Position numbers and translations under genes: made by a program
The notes under the pieces: model-generated
Told to the model about the DNA's origin: nothing
What the model saw: the letters and a program-made list of their open reading frames with translations, nothing else
Databases searched by the model: none
Shown: positions 25,801 through 35,862 of the stretch, piece after piece
How positions within the stretch are numbered: position 1 is the stretch's first letter
Layout of the letters: each line of letters opens with the position of its first letter
Assembly: GCA_016748015.1 (NCBI GenBank)
Contig: JAAOMT010000772.1
Span: 347,483-411,482 of the forward strand
Direction of reading: 5' to 3'
DNA from: Geosiphon pyriformis
Taxonomy: Eukaryota > Glomeromycota > Glomeromycetes > Archaeosporales > Geosiphonaceae
Length of the DNA: 64,000 nucleotides

Positions 25801-27109
25801 CCAATAAAAATCACAATTAATAGAAAAAAAATATAATACAAAAATATGAATAAAAAAAGAAAAGACAAGAGTTTAATAAAAATTAAGCATTCTTATTTTT
25901 ACAACCAATTAAGAAAAAAAAAAATATATATGGTTATATATACTCAACAAAATTAAAAAACTTTAAACAAGCTAATTATAGAATTAATAACAAAAGAATG
26001 AACACCAAAAATCTTCAAAAAGTGGAAAAAAAGACTTTTATTAATATACTAATTCTTTAAAATTAATGAAAAATCAAATCTATAAATATTATATCTAGAT
26101 ATTAATAAACAAATATTTAACAAAAAAGGTTTTAAACAAATAAAAAATTTTGTAAAGAAAAACAACTTAATACTACATTATAAAGCAACATATTAATTGT
26201 ATTTAGAATTTAAATATTGTTTAATTATACTATTAAATAATTCATTAAAGATAATTATAGTTAATAACATAAAATAAATAACAAATTTACAGTTTAAAAA
26301 TCTATAAAAAACAATACTTGACACAATAATTGAATATTATACCAAAAAAACAATTATTACAGATACATATAATTTTGCAAAAGCTCAATTTTAAAAAAAA
26401 GAGATAATATTATTCAAATAAAAAAGCCAATTCAAAAGCTATTGAAAAAATACAATTAAAACATGATAACATAAAAAAAACATAATAATACAAAATAATA
26501 TATAATAATTCAAAATAATACAAGATAATACACAATAATATAAAATAGCACAAAATAATTAACCATAACATAAAATAACTAATTATAGTATAAAAAACAA
26601 AACAACAACAGAAATAGTAAGCAATAGCTAGTAATAATAAATGATTGAAATATATATAAAAATAAGTAATTTTAGCAAATAGAAAGAAATAAACAAAAGA
26701 TAAAAACTTATTTTCTTAAAAACATATCTTAACTTTAAAAACTTAATAAATCTCTTTTATCTTATTTTTTTTTATATTTTTATATTTACAATTAAATAAA
26801 AATATTGTTTAAATTTATTCATACATAATTTCCAAATTTGTGTTGTTAAAATTAAATTAATTATTTTTCTTATTTTTATTTCAAATTAAATGCTTTTAGC
26901 ATAAACTGCTTTAAAATTTTAACAATTTAAACCAATTGCTTTTGATTATAATAATTGATAATACTAATTTCTCTTTTTTTTTCTCTTATTTTTTTTCTTT
27001 TTTTTTTTCTGATAAAGTGGTAATTTTAAAAAAATTGACTATTTAAAAATAAACTTTGTAATAATCTGGTAAAAAAAAAAAGCTTTTTTTAAGTTTGAAT
27101 ATTAACTCT
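25801..27109 (+). other. Element A sequence between integrase and the paired part of its 3' LTR
   Basis: No conserved motif. It must hold A's polypurine tract and the 5' part of its 3' LTR, whose start I cannot place because the partner LTR is cut by the window. A decayed tandem repeat (caaaataata-like unit) occupies 26,486-26,580. Confidence 0.5.
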
Positions 27110-27385
27110 ATTTTGTTAACTTATTAAAAGAACAAAAAAAAATATTAGACCCTAATAACTGTATTTAACTAGCTTAAAAAAAATAACTCATATATATTTA
27201 ACTACAAACAATTAAACTATATTTTTATATCTTATAACCAAAAAACTTTATGAGTAAATTTATATCTATTAAAAATTTTTAGAAATTGATAACTTTAATC
27301 TGTTGTCTATACAAACAAAAAAATTTTTAAGTTCCTTTACTTAAATATAAAGCACTAAATATTACTATTAAGTTTACTTATAATA
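27110..27385 (+). repeat. 3' LTR of element A (paired part)
   Basis: Matches 1-286 and ends TAATA. Immediately to the right, agtaaaaaagat matches C-family gag at about 11,885, so this is a clean insertion edge. Confidence 0.75.
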
Positions 27386-27652
27386 TTAAATAGTAAAAAA
27401 GATATTATTTTTTTCAGTATTTTCAGAAATCCATTTTTTTATTTTTTAGAAAGCATTAACAATGGTTTTTTGTAAAAACCAAATAATAAAAAAGCCTTAA
27501 AGATAGCCATTAATAATTTAAAACTTGTAGTTATTATTGTACTGATTAACTGTTACTGTTTTTTAAAGTTATCTAATTATTCAATTGAATTTTGTGTATT
27601 ATTTTTAAATAAAAACAGTAAAATATTGTTTTTTCATACTAAAACTGTTTAT

Positions 27653-27656
27653 ATGT
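27653..27656. other. Target-site duplication of element D (ATGT)
   Basis: ATGT here and at 37,528-37,531 flank the two LTRs exactly. The extended fifth base does not match, so the duplication is 4 bp. Confidence 0.85.
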
Positions 27657-27865
27657 TGTTACTAGACAAAATTAGAGATATTAATTAGCATGAAATTACC
27701 CTTATAATTCTTATCATTAATTAGCATTTCAAATTATTACTTATTACATTAACAAAATATCCGAAATTATTATTTAATTAATAACCCAATTTATACATGA
27801 CACAAATGTAACCTAATTGTGATGATCAATCATGCAATACCCCGAACTATGTAACATTCAAAAAG

Positions 27866-27977
27866 TTTGCTGAAATTTGTAGAAATTTGCTGAAATAATT
27901 GATAGTTTACTGAAATATCTAATAGTTTGCAGAAATAACTTGTAGTTTGCCGAAATGTATCTTTAGTTTAGCAAAAT
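27866..27977 (+). promoter_or_regulatory. Six-copy 20-bp-phased motif array in D 5' LTR
   Basis: Copies of a TTTGCTGAAAT/TTTGCCGAAAT motif start at 27,866, 27,886, 27,906, 27,926, 27,946 and 27,967. The repeat step is 20 bp (last step 21). The same positions and steps recur in the 3' LTR at 36,760-36,871 and in F at 38,358-38,469. Confidence 0.65.
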
Positions 27978-28027
27978 TGTAGAAAATAGCAAAGTTAAAG
28001 TTCATAAAATAGTGTTATGACAAGTTG

Positions 28028-28037
28028 TATAAAAAAA
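28028..28037 (+). promoter_or_regulatory. Probable TATA box of element D
   Basis: TATAAAAAAA in a GTTGTATAAAA context, about 60 bp after the motif array, is kept in the 3' LTR (36,922) and in LTR G (16,542). It should set the start of the element RNA. Confidence 0.55.
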
Positions 28038-28635
28038 GAGCTTTTTTCTTTGAGAAAATGTATCTTACTTTAGATTTATTACTTAGAACCATTTTTTTAT
28101 ATACACAAAAAAAAATAAATATCAAATAATTCAAAAAACCAAATTCTTTAATTATTGCACTTGAAAAATTCCCAAAACCCAACTAACGTTTTGAAATTGA
28201 TTAGCTACTAATTTCAGTAAAACTGTTAGTGACTCCAGGCCTGGATAGAAAACGTTTCTCTTAACAGAATTCTATTTCTTTTACATTTCTTTTATTTTCT
28301 TTCTTTTATTTTCTTATTATAATCATTAGGGTAGCCTACAGATAAGATTCCTGTAGAAGAGTTGACTTTTACAGCAAAGTAACTACACATTTTAGTGAAC
28401 TTCCAGATGAGCAATTCCTGAGAAAAAGTTGACGTTTACTACAACGTAACTACATGAAGCAACTGGCACGAAATTGGCCATTCCACTTATAAGCTCAGTA
28501 GTTCAAATTATAGGAGATAATTTAAAGATAAAAATTCAGTTATCGGAGATTCAAACACTTCCCATAGTCATGAATTAACAGCATTACAACAAACATACAA
28601 GAGCTAAAAAGAAACCAAAAACCTCCAATAACATT

Positions 28636-28652
28636 TGGTGCTCTCCCACAGA
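28636..28652 (+). other. Primer binding site of element D
   Basis: TGGTGCTCTCCCACAGA lies two bases after the LTR end. F has the decayed TAGTGTTCTTCTACAG in the same place. Confidence 0.65.
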
Positions 28653-28681
28653 AACAACACAGTAAAAACAACTTCAAAGTG

Positions 28682-30195
28682 GTGACCACACCAGATGCAA
28701 CAACTCTAGAGTATTACCAGTCAATTTACACCCATTGCAAGCAAAGATTCAACATTCCAGACGGAATTGAAGTTGTCAAGAAATCAGTATACCAATACAT
28801 TGAAAACCGTATCAACAATTATCTTTTTGGAAATTACAATATCTTAGAAGTTAGAAGCAATCTTTACAATAATTTAGTATATTATTCACAGTTGGAAACT
28901 GAAGACCTTAACAGTGAAACACTTGCCACTTACTTTCAAGAACTTAATTTTAACATTATCAAGTACTGTGAAGAAACATATCCAGTGCAGTCTCAATATT
29001 CTATTGATTTTGAATCAGAGACAGAAACAAGCAACAAAGGCAAACAAAAATTGAAGCAATACTCAAAAACCACCCCAAATACTCCAATACTACCAAAAAC
29101 AACTGCCAAACACTTACAAACATCTGAACAAAGAACCAGTTCAAAACTTCCACTTACTATAACACCTTTTTCAGCTTTACTTGCACAAGCACAAACACCT
29201 AATTCACTCTTAAATTGATTTGCAAGACTAAAAGATTTTACATCACCCAGAAGTCCCACCAAACAACAAGAACCCCTTCAAACTAATTCTAATCTCCTTG
29301 ACTTTCTAGCTGAAAATTGAAGTGAACACTCTGAGACAGCAGTGAACGAAGAAAATGACTCTAAAATATCTGAAGAAGAATCAATAGACAGTGAAAACGA
29401 AGAAGACAAAATGACAGCATACATTGCAAAAATCCCTAAATTTAATGAAGAAGACATTGAGACCAGTCCCCAAGAATGGCTCGACCAAGTTACTAAAGCT
29501 GGAGATGCAAATGGATGGAATGCTGCCAGAATGTTAAGAACAATTCCCTATTTTCTCAAAGAAACAGCAGGTAAATGGTTCGAAAACTTAACCACCCTTT
29601 TTAATGACTGAACAGCTTTCAAAATTGCCTTTTTAAAACAATTCACCAATAACAACACCTCAATTACACTTTGAAATTGTTTTTACAATATCAAACAAGA
29701 ACCCTCCGAATCTGTCATGACTTATATTGGGAAATTCAACAAACTTCTCAGACAAATTTGCCAACTTGAAAATAATGATTATTATTCTGATGCTCAAATC
29801 TTGGATCAATTTATTGCTGGTTTAAAGGATAAACTGATTAAAAAAGTTCACCCACATGTTCCAGAAGATTTAAACTTTGCCATTCAGCATGCAAAGAGAT
29901 ATAAAATGGCCATAGAAGAAGCCAATTGTACAAAACTCGTGAACTTAGCCATTGGAAAGACCAGCTCAGCAGCTGAAAAGAAAATTAACCAACTCACAAA
30001 AAAAGTTGAAAACTATTTCACCAACCAACAACAACAGCAACCCCAAAGATATCAACTGCCCAAAGACAGAATCAAAACAACTTCATATCATCCTCTAATA
30101 ACCAGTCTCAGAATTGCCATTACTGTGGAATCCCTGGCCACTAAAAAAGAGATTGCAGAAAGCTACAACAAGACCAACAAAACAGGAGTAATTAA
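28682..30195 (+). pseudogene. Element D gag
   Basis: Gag forms the particle and binds the element RNA. The reading starts at GTG 28,682, where element F has ATG in the aligned position, so D has a changed start. The central capsid-like part includes TSPQEWLDQVTKAGDANGW and SVMTYIGKFNKLLRQ, a retrotrans_gag type sequence. Stops at 29,216, 29,317, near 29,608 and 29,673 fit CGA or TGG turned into TGA. A one-base loss near 30,060 shifts the frame. After it comes the CCHC knuckle CHYCGIPGH (30,115-30,141), a TAA in place of the usual Trp codon, then KRDC (ends 30,156). The frame meets a TAA at 30,193. Confidence 0.85.
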
Positions 30196-31311
30196 TGTTA
30201 CTCTTCACCACAACAATCTTATTACCAACCATCACTACCACCAGCTTACTATCCACCAAGACCGCAATATCAAACTGACTACTATCAATCTGCTCTACAG
30301 CCAATGCAACAACAGTATCGACAACCCATTCAATATTACCAAGTACCTGCTCGAAGATTGGTTCAACAAAACCAATTTGTACCACAAAACTGATTTGTAA
30401 CAAACAACAACAGAATCAACCCAAATAACCAATTAGTTCCCCAAAATCCAGCTCAGCCAAGACCCACCCATTATTATACTCAATCTAGCTATTTTACAAT
30501 ACTTAAAGAACAGGATTTTCACCATACTGCACTTTCAGAAAGTAGAGCTGCAACATGACAACAAAACCCTTCCTATACTCCTACCATAATCCCACCAGCC
30601 AGAATTGCTGAAAATGCCAACCTTTCAGATATATTTTCTTTTGAGTTCGAAGCAAATGAGTCACCATTCCTGCTTAGCAATGCAGCCGCCAATGAACAAA
30701 AAGCAATCACTGCTATGTACACTGAAACAGAAGTTGAAGGAAAGGCAATTTGCTTAATCCTAGACAATGGATCTGTTGGAAGCATCATCACCTACCAGTT
30801 AATGCAACAGTTAAAGAGAAATGTCAACTGACCAGCTCAAACAGTAATTGTTACTGCCAATAGCATGAAAAAGACTCCAGTAGGAGAAATTGACAATTTT
30901 CTGTTCACTTTTGATGGAATCACTATTCCAGTCAAAGTTTTTGTAATAGACACGCCCCAGTATTAAGTCCTTGTTAGAAATAATTGGCTCCAAAAAGCCA
31001 ATGCAAAATTAGACTGGGAAACTCAAGAATTACAACTCTCCTATCAAGAACAATATGCTTAAGTACCTGCTACTTGTAGTACATTCAACAAATAATCAGA
31101 GAAAACCTCTGTCTTCAAATTTGAAGAAGAGGAAGAAAAGCCTGTAGTCAAAACATTTATGGTACTTGAATCAACATCTAACTGGGCTGAAGAAACTGAG
31201 CAAACATATTTTGCAACAAACTCATATTCAGAGGAACCAGAAACTTCTGGATGGAACATCCCATATTCAAAACCAGAACCATAAAAACAACACTCTTACA
31301 TTCCACTCAAA
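30196..31311 (+). pseudogene. Element D pol N-terminus and aspartic protease
   Basis: The frame of the knuckle continues past the TAA at 30,193 without a shift. First comes a Gln/Tyr/Pro-rich linker. Then a retropepsin: ICLILDNGSVGSIITYQLM at about 30,748-30,804, where the catalytic triad is normally DSG and here is DNG (AGT to AAT). The C-terminal half includes VGEIDNFLFTFDGITIPVKV. Stops at 30,829, 30,964, 31,060 and 31,093 fit C-to-T changes. The enzyme would cut the polyprotein and should be dead here. Confidence 0.78.
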
Positions 31312-31911
31312 TGTAAAGATTGCCACAAAAAACTTTCATCAATGAGAGCCTGCATTTTACCTGAAGAAAAATATGAAAATCATACTTGTTATTACTGCAA
31401 TACTTGCCACAGAGAACGATGGAGCCACCTAATAAAAAAAAGTGGAAAATGGGACAACACCTCTTGTTTGACTTGTGGAAATATGTTACCAGAAGAATGC
31501 AATTGGATTGATGTAACAATGAAAGGAGGAGTCTGCGATCAAACCTGCCAATATGCTTTATCAATTTCAGAAAAAGTCAAAAGAGGAACACTTTTTGATA
31601 CTGCTTACAATAGTGCTTTCAACAAACTGTACCATTATCCTCACGATGCTGAAATGATTTTCGATTTAGCAATGGCTTTAATCAACAGAGCCACTCAAAA
31701 AAATGTTCATCAAATGAAAAAATCAGAATACATTGCATACACCTTTGAAATTGCTGGATACAACTACGAAGATGAAGTAGAAGTATATCACCAAATTGCC
31801 AGTTATATCTACCCGACTAAAGAAGCTCAAGCTCAATGGCTAGAGCAAATGAACATTAAATTATGTGAGGAATGCATAATGCCTTGTGATGAACAATGGT
31901 GTCCTGAATGC
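31312..31911 (+). pseudogene. Element D CxxC (zinc-ribbon-like) module of pol
   Basis: A cysteine-rich segment with no counterpart in standard Gypsy pol. The pairs are CKDC (31,312), CYYCNTC, CLTCG, EEC, VCDQTC, then about 100 residues of mixed helical-looking sequence (LFDTAYNSAFNKLYHY), and a second cluster KLCEECIMPC and WCPEC (Cys at 31,864-31,911). The C-x2-C pairs suggest several zinc-ribbon or treble-clef sites, so nucleic-acid or protein binding is plausible but unproven. Every cysteine is still present. It lies in a 450-codon open stretch (31,342-32,694) shared with the dUTPase. Related, decayed copies exist in A and B. Confidence 0.75.
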
Positions 31912-32037
31912 TATGCTTTTAGCATTTCTTTGCTCAGTGAAAGTGATGAATATAAAATTGAATTCGGAGAACCTAAAGCAACAGAAAAAATAGAAGCCAC
32001 ACTCGTCTATCTCATCGAAAATCAGCCTGTTTCACAA

Positions 32038-32469
32038 CTCAAATACTTTAACAACAATGGACAAGGAATAAAGCCTGAAAAAGCCCACGAAATTGATGCT
32101 AGATACGATCTAAGATATCCAGGAAAAGATACTCTTACTCTCAAACCTAAATTGCTCACAAAAATCAACCTCAAAATTGCCCTTGAAATTCCACCAGGAG
32201 CAATGATTCAAATCACTTCACAATCATTATTGGCAAGCAAAGAAATCAATGTTAGAGGAGGAATCATAGATGCTGGATATACAGGAGACATTACAATCAT
32301 GTTACAAAATGAAACTGATAAACCTTTTCAGATTGAACATGCTGAAAAAATTGCTCAAGCTATTTATTTACCCTTAATCAACATTTCGGATTTACAATTA
32401 GTCAGTCAAAGAGAACAATTGGGAAAAAGTGAAAGAGGAACCAATGGTTTTGGTTCAACTGGACAATTC
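32038..32469 (+). pseudogene. Element D dUTPase domain of pol
   Basis: A trimeric-type dUTPase domain; the family cleaves dUTP to dUMP and pyrophosphate, keeping uracil out of new cDNA. The five family motifs are in order: ARYDLRYPG (motif 1), PPGAMIQITSQSLLASK (motif 2), GGIIDAGYTGDI (motif 3, with its Asp and Tyr), IEHAEKIAQAIYLPL (motif 4, with Gln) and ERGTNGFGSTGQF (motif 5). Motif 2 normally has RSSLA; here Arg reads Gln and one Ser reads Leu, and motif 1 has Arg for Gly, all single transitions. The open frame is intact (31,342-32,694), but these changes probably weaken or abolish activity. Placement is between protease/CxxC and RT. Confidence 0.88.
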
Positions 32470-32694
32470 ACAGTTCCAGTAAACATAGCTCTTAATGAAC
32501 AAAGTGAATCTCACCAGATTCTACGACTTCCACAACCAATTACTATTTCACCTTTTGGGAAACATCTGGAAATCTACATCTGCCCAAAGCCAACAACCAC
32601 ACAACAAATTTTTGAATCCAACAAACAAGTCTGCTTGGAACATAATATCTCAATCCCAAACATTTATATTTCAGAAGAAACAAAGAAAGTCTAA

Positions 32695-33837
32695 GTTACT
32701 TTTTACAATCCCAATAATTATCTCATAGTTTTATTAAATAACTTAGAAATTGGAGTCATTCACAGTAACATCTTTCAACAAGAACTACCCCAAACAGTTC
32801 CCAATTTCTCAGAAATTATTAGACATTTACTACCAAAAATCAACCCAAACCCCAGCTCTAAAAATTACCATGTTGTTATAGAAAAACTATCTCAAATCAA
32901 CATGGGACAACTTGAACCACAACAACAAAACCAGCTTAAAGAGCTAATTGCAGAATTTGCCGATATCTTTGCCAAAAACAACAATGACTTAAGAAGAACC
33001 AATTTGGTTCAACACCAAATCTATACAGAAAATGTCAAACCAAGACAACAACAAGTCTACCGAGTTGCTCTAAAAAGTCACCAATTTATCCAAGAAGAAG
33101 TACAACAGATGCTTAACAATAGACTTATTCAACCATCAATGAGTCCATAAGCCTCATCTGTGGTCTTAGTTAAAAAAAAATATGGAAAGATATGATTTTG
33201 TGTTGATTATCAACAACTCAACAGCATCACTATTGGAGATGCCTACCCTCTTCCCTCAATTAATGACATGTTGGATGCTCTTGGAAAGTCCAAATACTTT
33301 TCGACATTAGATTTAGAGAGCGAATACTGGCAAGTTGCCATGAATCCCAAAGATCGCCCCAAAACAGTATTCACCACTCAAGAAAGAAATTACGAGTTCA
33401 ATATAATGCCTTTTGGATTATGCAATGCATCAGCAACATTCCAAAAACTCATGGATGTTGTTTACAAAAGCCTTCTTTGGAAATCAGTAGTTGTCTATCT
33501 CGATGATACTGATGTTTATTCACCATCTTTTAAATTACACTTAAAACACCTGTGAAAAGTTTTTCAATGATTACAGAAAGCAGGATTAAAACTGAACATT
33601 GAAAAATGTTACTTCAGAAAAATGAGTTTGGCCTTTCTTGGTCACATTGTTAGTAAAGATAGAATCAAACCTGATCCAGAAAAAATAAGCACTGTCAAAA
33701 ATTTCAAAACTCCTCGAAATACCACAGAACTAAGAGGATTCATCGGATTAGCATCCTACTATTGGAAGTTTATCAAAGGATTCTCGGAAATTGCAAAACC
33801 TCTCAACCAGCTCATCACCAAAAATGTTGAATACAAA
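32695..33837 (+). pseudogene. Element D reverse transcriptase
   Basis: The frame continues after a TAA at 32,692. RT blocks: PRQQQVYRVALKSHQFIQEE, SVVLVKKKYGKI then TGA and FCVDY, FSTLDLESEYWQVAMN, FTTQERNYEFNIMPFGLCN, and the active site VVYLDDTDVYS (YLDD at 33,496-33,507), which is intact. SLAFLGHIVSKDRIKPDPEK and LRGFIGLASYYWKFIKGF mark thumb and connection. Stops at about 33,148, 33,196, 33,553 and 33,838 break it. Most fit CGA or TGG to TGA. Confidence 0.9.
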
Positions 33838-34310
33838 TGAACTACTAAACACCAAAAAGCTTTTGAAATTCTCAAGGAAAAGCTGACAACAGCTCCAATT
33901 CTTGTCTACCCAGACTTCAGTAACTGATTTTAACTAGCCACAGATGCTTTTTACACTGCTTTTGGTGCCATTTTGTCATAATTAGATAACCAGGAAGATG
34001 AGCAAGTAATTGCTTATGCCAGCAGAACATTAAAACCAGCCAAAAAAAACTATTCTGTCACTGAATTGGAAACAGCAGCTGTAATTTGGGCCCTATATCA
34101 TTTCAACCTTTATTTCCAACCAAAGGAATTTGATATTATCACTGATAATATTAGACTCAAATGGCTTCAGAACAAAAATACTCAGCTGAATGCCAAACAA
34201 ACCTGATGGACAGAATTTTTAGCCAACTACTGATACATTGTACACCATAAACCAGGAAAACTCCATACCAACATTGATTGTCTTTCAAGAATGAGGCAAG
34301 ATTAGAACAC
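33838..34310 (+). pseudogene. Element D RNase H
   Basis: It degrades RNA in RNA-DNA hybrids. LATDAFYTAFGAIL (33,934 on) holds the first catalytic Asp. VTELETAAVIWAL (34,057 on) holds the Glu, and IITDN (34,135-34,149) the next Asp. The tail reads VHHKPGKLHTNIDCLSR. Stops just before the first motif and in the C-terminal part break the frame. A shift of one base follows near 34,300-34,325. Confidence 0.82.
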
Positions 34311-34325
34311 AAAACTAACACCCAT

Positions 34326-35740
34326 TTGAAATAACAGCAACAAAATGACAAACAATGAATCCCGAAAACTACAACAATCTTAAACAATATTTGAAGACAT
34401 TAACAATCCCAACAGATTGGTCCCCAGATAAAAAACATTAGTTACAACAACAAGCCAAACAATACTTCCTACACAACAACATGATTTATTATCGAAACTT
34501 CAGAAATCCAGACAAGCTGCTCAGATTAATACAAGAACATAAAAAAGAAAATATTTTATATAACATGCACTCAGACTCTTCATCAACACATCTAAGAAAA
34601 GACAGCACCATCCAGAGAACACTAGAATATTACTTTTGGCCTCGAATGAAAAAAGACATCCATCAATATGTTAAGTTTTGTAATAGTTGTCAAAAAAGAG
34701 GAAGAACTTGCCCTACAGAATCTTTAAATCCAATCAAAGTTGGACAGTCTTTTGACTGAGTTGGTATTAATTTAGTTGGACCACTACCTATCACAAACCA
34801 AGAAAACCGTTATATTGCAGTAGCTGTAGACTATCTCACCAAATGGCCTAAAACCAGAACCATTCAATGAGCAGATGCGAAATCAGTAGCAAACTTCATC
34901 TATGAAGACATCATTTGTAGACATAGATGCCCAATAGAACTTTTATCTGATCAAGGAACACATTTTGTGAACAATTTAATCCAAAAAATTTGTGGACGAT
35001 TTAATGTCAAAAGACTATTATCTTCGCCCTACTATTTATAAACAAATGGACTTGTAGAACATTTTAACAGAACATTGTGTGAATCATTAGCCAAAGTCTC
35101 AACCAATTTTGAGCAAGAATGGGATCTCTTTATTCTATTAGTGTTACTAGCATATAGAACACTAAAACAAGATACCACAAAACACACATCATTTGATTTA
35201 ATCTACAGAAGAACAGCAACATTACCAATTAGTTTTATAATAGAAACATATCCAGTACAACTAATTAATAAAGACAACTTTCAGGAAACACTACAACAAA
35301 GAGCCTACACTCTGCTTAGCACGTTGGAAAGAAAATAATGAATAGCAGCCACCCATATTGAACACTCTCAAGCTCAACAAAAAGAATGGCATGACAACAA
35401 ATTGCCACCAGTCACCAATGAATTTAAAATTGGAAACAAAGTTCTCTTACACAGAACTAAAGCTGAAAAACAATGGAGTGGAAAATTTGAAAATAAATAA
35501 GATGGACCATTCTTTATCCATAAAGTTCTAGGCAACAGATCATACAAGCTAAGACTTGATGACAAAATCCTAGCAAAAGTTGCACATGGTGATTGTTTGA
35601 AACACTATAATTCCAGAAACAATTCTGAACTATTAATTCCACAAATTGGTACACATTCCCCTTTAATCAATCCCAAAGATATTTCCCAAAATTTAGAACT
35701 AATAGTTGTCATTGAACAACTTTCCAACTTGAACACTTAA
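34326..35740 (+). pseudogene. Element D integrase
   Basis: Frame +1 relative to RT. The N-terminal zinc module has MHSD and THLRKD followed by FCNSCQKRGR. The DDE core has VGINLVGPL, with Asn in place of the first catalytic Asp (34,769-34,771), LLSDQGTHFVN with the second Asp (34,949), and NGLVEHFN with the Glu (35,057); Asp and Glu are 36 codons apart, as expected for D-x35-E. The C-terminal part includes FKIGNKVLLHRTKAEKQWSG and has no chromodomain that I can see. Stops at 34,757, about 35,039 and 35,336 break it. The frame ends at TAA 35,738. Confidence 0.87.
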
Positions 35741-35862
35741 CTTAAATTTATTATTATAGTTATTTCCTTATAATTTAGAAACAATCTCACAAAAACAAAA
35801 CAAAAATAACATAAAAACCCATACACCAAAAATAATTTTCTTTTATTTTTAAATCTCTTATA
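35741..35862 (+). other. Element D spacer between integrase and the third ORF
   Basis: AT-rich noncoding sequence with no motif. Confidence 0.5.

Larger units (their letters stand above)
1..27385 (+). mobile_element. Element A: decayed Ty3/Gypsy LTR retrotransposon, split by element B
   Basis: The first 286 bases match 27,110-27,385 nearly base for base, and the first copy is followed by a tRNA-primer-like site. This is a 5' LTR (cut by the window edge) paired with a 3' LTR. The internal part is 287-4,347 and 22,504-27,109, interrupted by element B. Reading the plus strand through many stops gives a CCHC knuckle (1,898-1,939), a CxxC module (3,204-3,716), a dUTPase remnant (3,998-4,209), RT (about 23,349-23,420) and integrase (about 24,480-25,200). 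CpG is almost absent. The sequence immediately right of 27,385 matches the gag of a C-family element, so A appears to have inserted into element E. The left end lies outside the window. Confidence 0.8.
27657..28633 (+). repeat. 5' LTR of element D
   Basis: 977 bp from TGTTACTAG to TAACA, the same length as the 3' copy. Differences between the two are nearly all C/T or G/A. It holds a six-copy motif array (27,866-27,977) and a TATA box (28,028). Confidence 0.95.

Noticed and set aside
28993-29262. 89-codon minus-strand ORF over D gag, and the similar ORFs at 30,095-30,403, 30,573-30,791 and 31,059-31,259
   Set aside because: Antisense shadows of the Gag-Pol frame without motifs of their own.
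29342-29611. Separate small genes in 28,679-36,228 suggested by successive open frames
   Set aside because: They are pieces of one Gag-Pol broken by transitions and two frameshifts; motif order and shared frames show this.
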